Below the pieces are notes generated by a model. The model did not search any database and was not told where the DNA came from. It saw only the letters and a list, made by a program, of their open reading frames with translations. Of a stretch of DNA of 64,000 nt, positions 60,944 through 64,000 are shown piece by piece (positions within the stretch are counted from its first letter, which is position 1; each line of letters begins with the position of its first letter). The stretch covers positions 124,001 through 188,000 of the forward strand of contig JAEINS010000004.1 of NCBI GenBank assembly GCA_016342755.1, written 5' to 3'. The position numbers and the translations under genes were made by a program. Source of the DNA: Melioribacteraceae bacterium. GTDB taxonomy: Bacteria; Bacteroidota; Ignavibacteria; Ignavibacteriales; Melioribacteraceae.

Positions 60944-62452
60944 TTATTGTATTTTTTCAATCGCTTCTTTTACTAAAGGCATCATAACTTCATAACCTTT
61001 TAAGTTAGGATGAACACCGTCTTCAGAGTATTCTGATTTCATACCTTTTCTTTCGTCGGTCATCGATGAAAAATAATCCAGATAAAATATATCATTTTCA
61101 GCGGCATATTTTTTAATCATTTTATTCAGGGTAAAAATCTGTTCAGCCGGTTCAATTTCTGGTCGCCATCCATATTCAAACGCCGGAAGTACAGATGCAA
61201 GAATAACCTCTATATTATTAGCTTTTGCAAGTTCAGTCATAGAAATAATGTTTCCCGTAATTTCTTCAAGAGTTGTTGGACCGGTATTTCCGGCAATATC
61301 ATTTGTACCGGCTAAAATTACAACCGCCGTCGGATTAAGATCAATTACATCAGCTCTAAATCTTGCTAACATCTGCGGTGTAGTTTGTCCGCTTATTCCA
61401 CGGTCAATATACAGGTTCTCTGAAAAGAACTTTGGGCAATACCCAATCCATGCATCGGTAATTGAATCACCCATGAATACAACTCTTTTTCCTTTTTTAG
61501 ATTGATTTTTCAATTCTGAATTTTGTTTTTGATATCTTTCCAAATTTGCCCATCCATTAGTTTTTTCAGTTTTGGTCTTCACAATATTGTAGGTTATAAA
61601 TTTTTCACCGGATAATGTTTTATTTATAAAATCGGAAACATGATATTGATCTTTATTAAAATACTCACCGGCATAACCGTGTTTCCCGTCTTTAAATGTT
61701 GTTAGCTCACAAGTTCCGTTTAGTTCTTCTAAATGTTTGGCAATTGAGAGAGAACCAAAAAACATTAACCAGCCGGTAGAATTTGACGGACAATAATGAT
61801 GTGCGGCTGTAGCATAAGGAACTGTCGGGTCTTTATCGCCATGAAACATCATTGTCGGAATATTATTTCTATTAGTTATTAAATTTAAATCCATTATAGC
61901 ACCAGATCCTGCAATTAAGCCGGCATACTTAAAACTATTTGCTAACGGGTTTTTGTATAATTGCATTTCATCTCTATCCCAATACGCGGCGTGCAAAACT
62001 GTTTCGGCACCGGCACTGCTTCCGGCAATAAAAATTTTAGCAGTATCTATATTTATTTCACCTGCTTTGCCAATAAGATATGCTGTTGCCTGCCAAAGCT
62101 GATTTGCAGCAATCTGCATTGCCTTAACCTTCTCAGATGTAACTCCGTCGCAGCTAAAACTTTTCCCTTTCATGTAAAGAGTATATGATATTGACGCACA
62201 TGCAATATTTTCACTAATTAAGTGTTTCGCAAAACTGTGTCCTGCTGTTCTATTTCCTAAGGCAAACCCGCCGCCATGAACAAATATTACAAGAGGTGTT
62301 TTTACATTTAAATTAGCGTCAGGTAAAAACAAATCCATATAAAGACTTAAAGAGTCTTCTGAAAAATACGTGTATGTTTTAAATTCCTGGGCAGTAACAT
62401 TAAATGAAATAAATAGAATTAAAATTACTAATGTGTTTTTGAACTTTGTCAT
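60944..62452 (-). CDS. Secreted two-domain esterase: alpha/beta hydrolase fused to SGNH hydrolase
   Basis: 502 residues. A signal peptide (TLVILILFISFNVTAQ) is followed by an alpha/beta-hydrolase domain at about 25-285 with oxyanion motif VHGGGFALG, nucleophile elbow GSSAG (Ser), FHGDKDPTVPY (Asp) and KHGYAGE (His). After a short linker an SGNH hydrolase domain at about 320-502 shows block I GDSITD (Ser), block II GISGQTT (Gly), block III GTNDI (Asn) and block V DGVHPN (Asp, His). Both catalytic sets look complete. Candidate acetyl-xylan or other polysaccharide deacetylase-type esterase, by analogy and by the nearby GH9/GH30 genes. Confidence 0.88.
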   Translation of the reverse strand: MTKFKNTLVILILFISFNVTAQEFKTYTYFSEDSLSLYMDLFLPDANLNVKTPLVIFVHGGGFALGNRTAGHSFAKHLISENIACASISYTLYMKGKSFSCDGVTSEKVKAMQIAANQLWQATAYLIGKAGEINIDTAKIFIAGSSAGAETVLHAAYWDRDEMQLYKNPLANSFKYAGLIAGSGAIMDLNLITNRNNIPTMMFHGDKDPTVPYATAAHHYCPSNSTGWLMFFGSLSIAKHLEELNGTCELTTFKDGKHGYAGEYFNKDQYHVSDFINKTLSGEKFITYNIVKTKTEKTNGWANLERYQKQNSELKNQSKKGKRVVFMGDSITDAWIGYCPKFFSENLYIDRGISGQTTPQMLARFRADVIDLNPTAVVILAGTNDIAGNTGPTTLEEITGNIISMTELAKANNIEVILASVLPAFEYGWRPEIEPAEQIFTLNKMIKKYAAENDIFYLDYFSSMTDERKGMKSEYSEDGVHPNLKGYEVMMPLVKEAIEKIQ

Positions 62453-62479
62453 TTTTAAAATCCTTTGGTTTATAAATTA

Positions 62480-63589
62480 TTAGTCCGGGATTGAACCGAG
62501 ACCTGGTATAAACGTATGAAGCACAGCATACTTTAATTTGTGGCTGTTTACACGATATCTATTCATAAATACAATTACACAGATTTCCTCTTCCGGGAAT
62601 CTTGCAAAATTTGCCACAAAACCGGCAACCTGACCGCTATGACTTTGAGCTTTTAATCCCATATAAGAACGCACGCTCCAGCCAAATCCATAATTTGTAT
62701 TTACTCCGTTTGGTAAAACTGTTGAAGTCCACATTTCTTGTTTCGATTTTTCATTCAGAATTTTATCGGAGTACAAAGCTTCATCCCATTTAGCCATATC
62801 ATAAACTGAAGATAACAATCCTCCGGCACCAAGAGTGGAAGAAGTTTCCGTAGGAAATCTGTTTATTAGTTCACCGGTTTTGTTTTCCCAGTATCCTGAA
62901 GCACGTTTAGGAATAATATCTTCGGGATTAGCCATTCTGGTCTGGTGCATGTTTAACGGGGCAAATATTCTGGATTCTAAAATCTGACCAAGAGGTTTTC
63001 CTTCAATTCGTTCTACTATCATACTCAACAAATAAAAGGCGGTATTGCTGTAATAGTATCCTGTTCCCGGTTTAAAATCCATTGGCCGCGAATGCGCAAT
63101 TTTAATAACATCTTCGGGAGTTAACCGGAATCTATAAACATCGTAAGTTCTAATTTCCTCATAATCGGGAATGCCTGATGTATGATTCATAAGGTGTTTA
63201 ACGGTTACACCAAGCCATTCGCCCGGTAAAAAGGGGAGATAATCGTGTATGGAATCTTCCAGTTTTAGTTTGCCATCTTCTTTTAATAACAGAACCGCGG
63301 CAACTACAAACTGTTTGCTTATCGAACCAATCTCAAAAACAGTACTGTCAGATACCGGCACAGATAATTCAACATTTGCCATTCCATAAGGTTTTACATG
63401 AACTATTTTTCCTTTGGAGGCAACCGCGGCAAGTCCGCCCGGAACATTATTTATATTTAAATAATTGTTAATCCATTTATCAAGTTTTATTAATGCACTG
63501 TCCGAAGGTTCGGCAATTTGCGCAGTAACAAAAGAAGTAAAAACCAATATTAAGATAAAAACTCGTTTAATAAATTTACAGATAATCAT
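62480..63589 (-). CDS. Beta-lactamase-family (class C/S12) serine hydrolase
   Basis: 369 residues with a signal peptide (FILILVFTSFVTAQ). S12/class C motifs: GSISKQF (SxxK nucleophile Ser and Lys), YYYSNTAFYLL (YxN), and HSGQVAGF in place of KTG (HxG form). This HxG variant is common in esterases and D-aminopeptidases of the family rather than true beta-lactamases. Also GGLAAVASKGKIVHVKPYG at the start of the fold. Probably an exported esterase or peptidase; antibiotic resistance should not be assumed. GGAG precedes the ATG; 27 bp separate it from the two-domain esterase, so they may be cotranscribed. Confidence 0.87.
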   Translation of the reverse strand: MIICKFIKRVFILILVFTSFVTAQIAEPSDSALIKLDKWINNYLNINNVPGGLAAVASKGKIVHVKPYGMANVELSVPVSDSTVFEIGSISKQFVVAAVLLLKEDGKLKLEDSIHDYLPFLPGEWLGVTVKHLMNHTSGIPDYEEIRTYDVYRFRLTPEDVIKIAHSRPMDFKPGTGYYYSNTAFYLLSMIVERIEGKPLGQILESRIFAPLNMHQTRMANPEDIIPKRASGYWENKTGELINRFPTETSSTLGAGGLLSSVYDMAKWDEALYSDKILNEKSKQEMWTSTVLPNGVNTNYGFGWSVRSYMGLKAQSHSGQVAGFVANFARFPEEEICVIVFMNRYRVNSHKLKYAVLHTFIPGLGSIPD

Positions 63590-63663
63590 TCCATCTCCAT
63601 TTTATAACCCTAACTGAAAATGAAATTTAAAAAAAGGAATAAAGGAAAACAAATTATGATAAG

Positions 63664-63696
63664 AATAAGTCATATCGGGTTAGGATATGACTTATT
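63664..63696 (-). terminator. Hairpin terminator after the right-edge histidine kinase
   Basis: AATAAGTCATATC and GATATGACTTATT form a perfect 13-bp stem with a 7-nt loop, 10 bp past the stop of the minus-strand kinase; the following TTATTCTTAT is T-rich but not a pure T-run. Confidence 0.65.
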
Positions 63697-63705
63697 AAAT
63701 TATAC

Positions 63706-64000
63706 TTAAATTTCCCGGTTTGGCAATGTAAATATAAACCGCGTTCCCTGTCCAAGTTCACTTTCAATTGAAAGTTTACCTTTGTTTTTCTTTATGAACT
63801 CCTGGCATAAAATTAAACCAAGTCCGGTTCCGGATTCGTTATTAGTACCGGAAGTTGATTTTTTCTTTTCAATATCAAAAACGTTATTTACCTGCTCCCG
63901 GCTCATTCCAATTCCAGAATCAATAACAGATATTTCTGTTCCTTCAGCAACTGACTTAATATTAATTGAAATTGGCATATTGGGATTACTGAACTTAATA
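63706..64000 (-). CDS. Sensor histidine kinase, C-terminal end only (cut by window edge)
   Basis: The last 98 codons or so of an HATPase domain. The part before the first in-frame ATG still encodes the end of an N-box (IKFSNPN), so the gene starts outside the window. Then come DSGIGM (G1), a short F-box region, GTGLGLILCQEF (G2) and GQGTRFIFTLP. It is close to the C-terminus of the PAS kinase at 8371-10047 (GTGLGLLLCKDF, GKGSHFHFTV), suggesting paralogues. Sensor domains are not visible here. Confidence 0.88.
   Translation of the reverse strand, partial: IKFSNPNMPISINIKSVAEGTEISVIDSGIGMSREQVNNVFDIEKKKSTSGTNNESGTGLGLILCQEFIKKNKGKLSIESELGQGTRFIFTLPNREI

Noticed and set aside
62480-63589. True class C beta-lactamase conferring resistance
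   Set aside because: It has SxxK and YxN but HSG instead of KTG, which fits the broad S12 esterase/peptidase group better.
1-64000. CRISPR array, prophage or insertion sequence
   Set aside because: I saw no evenly spaced repeat-spacer pattern, no structural or integrase genes of phage, and no transposase frame on either strand.

Overview
Organism. The window is AT-rich chromosomal DNA. Two secreted proteins (a subtilase ending at 41062 and a GH9 enzyme at 55673-59599) end in a 'NYPNPFNP...GVYxYSIxAG' type C-terminal domain, the sorting signal of the type IX secretion system in Bacteroidota/Chlorobiota/Ignavibacteriota. With the homodimeric AceE pyruvate dehydrogenase, tryptophanase, a TonB-dependent receptor with a carboxypeptidase-like N-domain, DUF4905, and TAnnTTTG-like boxes before some genes, this points to a heterotrophic, polymer-degrading member of the Ignavibacteria or a close relative. 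That is inference from content; no rRNA is present to confirm it.

Layout. 1-231: 5' part of an Mrr-N-domain protein running off the left edge. 0.5-6.4 kb: pyruvate dehydrogenase complex (aceE, aceF, lpdA). 6.5-15.7 kb: DUF4395 membrane protein, a CheW protein with an inserted zinc-binding CZB domain, a GntR regulator with a palindromic operator, a PAS histidine kinase, prfA, and a minus-strand run of CNB-GAF-HATPase sensor, miaA and GT2. 15.9-21.7 kb: TonB receptor, TrmO/TsaA, small proteins, crotonase, class II aldolase. 21.9-27.3 kb: five-gene cluster HAD, metallophosphoesterase, MOSC, large GAF protein, DUF493. 27.7-32.5 kb: ROK regulator, S66 peptidase, priA. 32.6-38.1 kb: Yip1 membrane protein, diverging from a compact operon of tryptophanase, DUF4905, AMMECR1, MEMO1 and a DUF2520 dehydrogenase-like protein. 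38.2-43.2 kb: secreted subtilase, small membrane protein, 5'-nucleotidase. 43.3-50.5 kb: rhodanese, yeast-like cytosine deaminase, GH30 lipoprotein, EamA and MFS transporters, an accessory-looking membrane protein flanked by inverted and direct repeats, and an SDR. 50.6-55.0 kb: arsenic operon arsR, arsC, acr3, arsP-like permease, mini-thioredoxin, thioredoxin lipoprotein, ccdA. 55.0-64.0 kb: methyltransferase remnant, GH9 enzyme, broken type IX sorting domain, small conserved proteins, a two-domain esterase, a beta-lactamase-family hydrolase, and the 3' end of a histidine kinase.

How parts work together. The arsenic operon joins cytoplasmic reduction and efflux of arsenic to a thiol relay across the membrane (CcdA plus a lipoprotein thioredoxin carrying two vicinal Cys pairs). 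It is bracketed by two matching ArsR-type palindromes. The secreted hydrolases (GH30, GH9, fused esterase, subtilase, 5'-nucleotidase) suit scavenging of plant or microbial polymers. Many intergenic regions carry perfect or near-perfect hairpins, several of them in related pairs, which suggests small palindromic repeat families that often double as terminators.

No CRISPR array, tRNA, rRNA, transposase or complete phage was seen. The strongest candidates for something unusual are the redox-extended arsenic operon, the CheW-CZB protein, the sensor with an intact ATPase but no H-box histidine, the tryptophanase/AMMECR1/MEMO1 operon, the 41-bp duplicated promoter-like block at 44.4 and 45.9 kb, and the attC-like inverted repeat near 48.5 kb.
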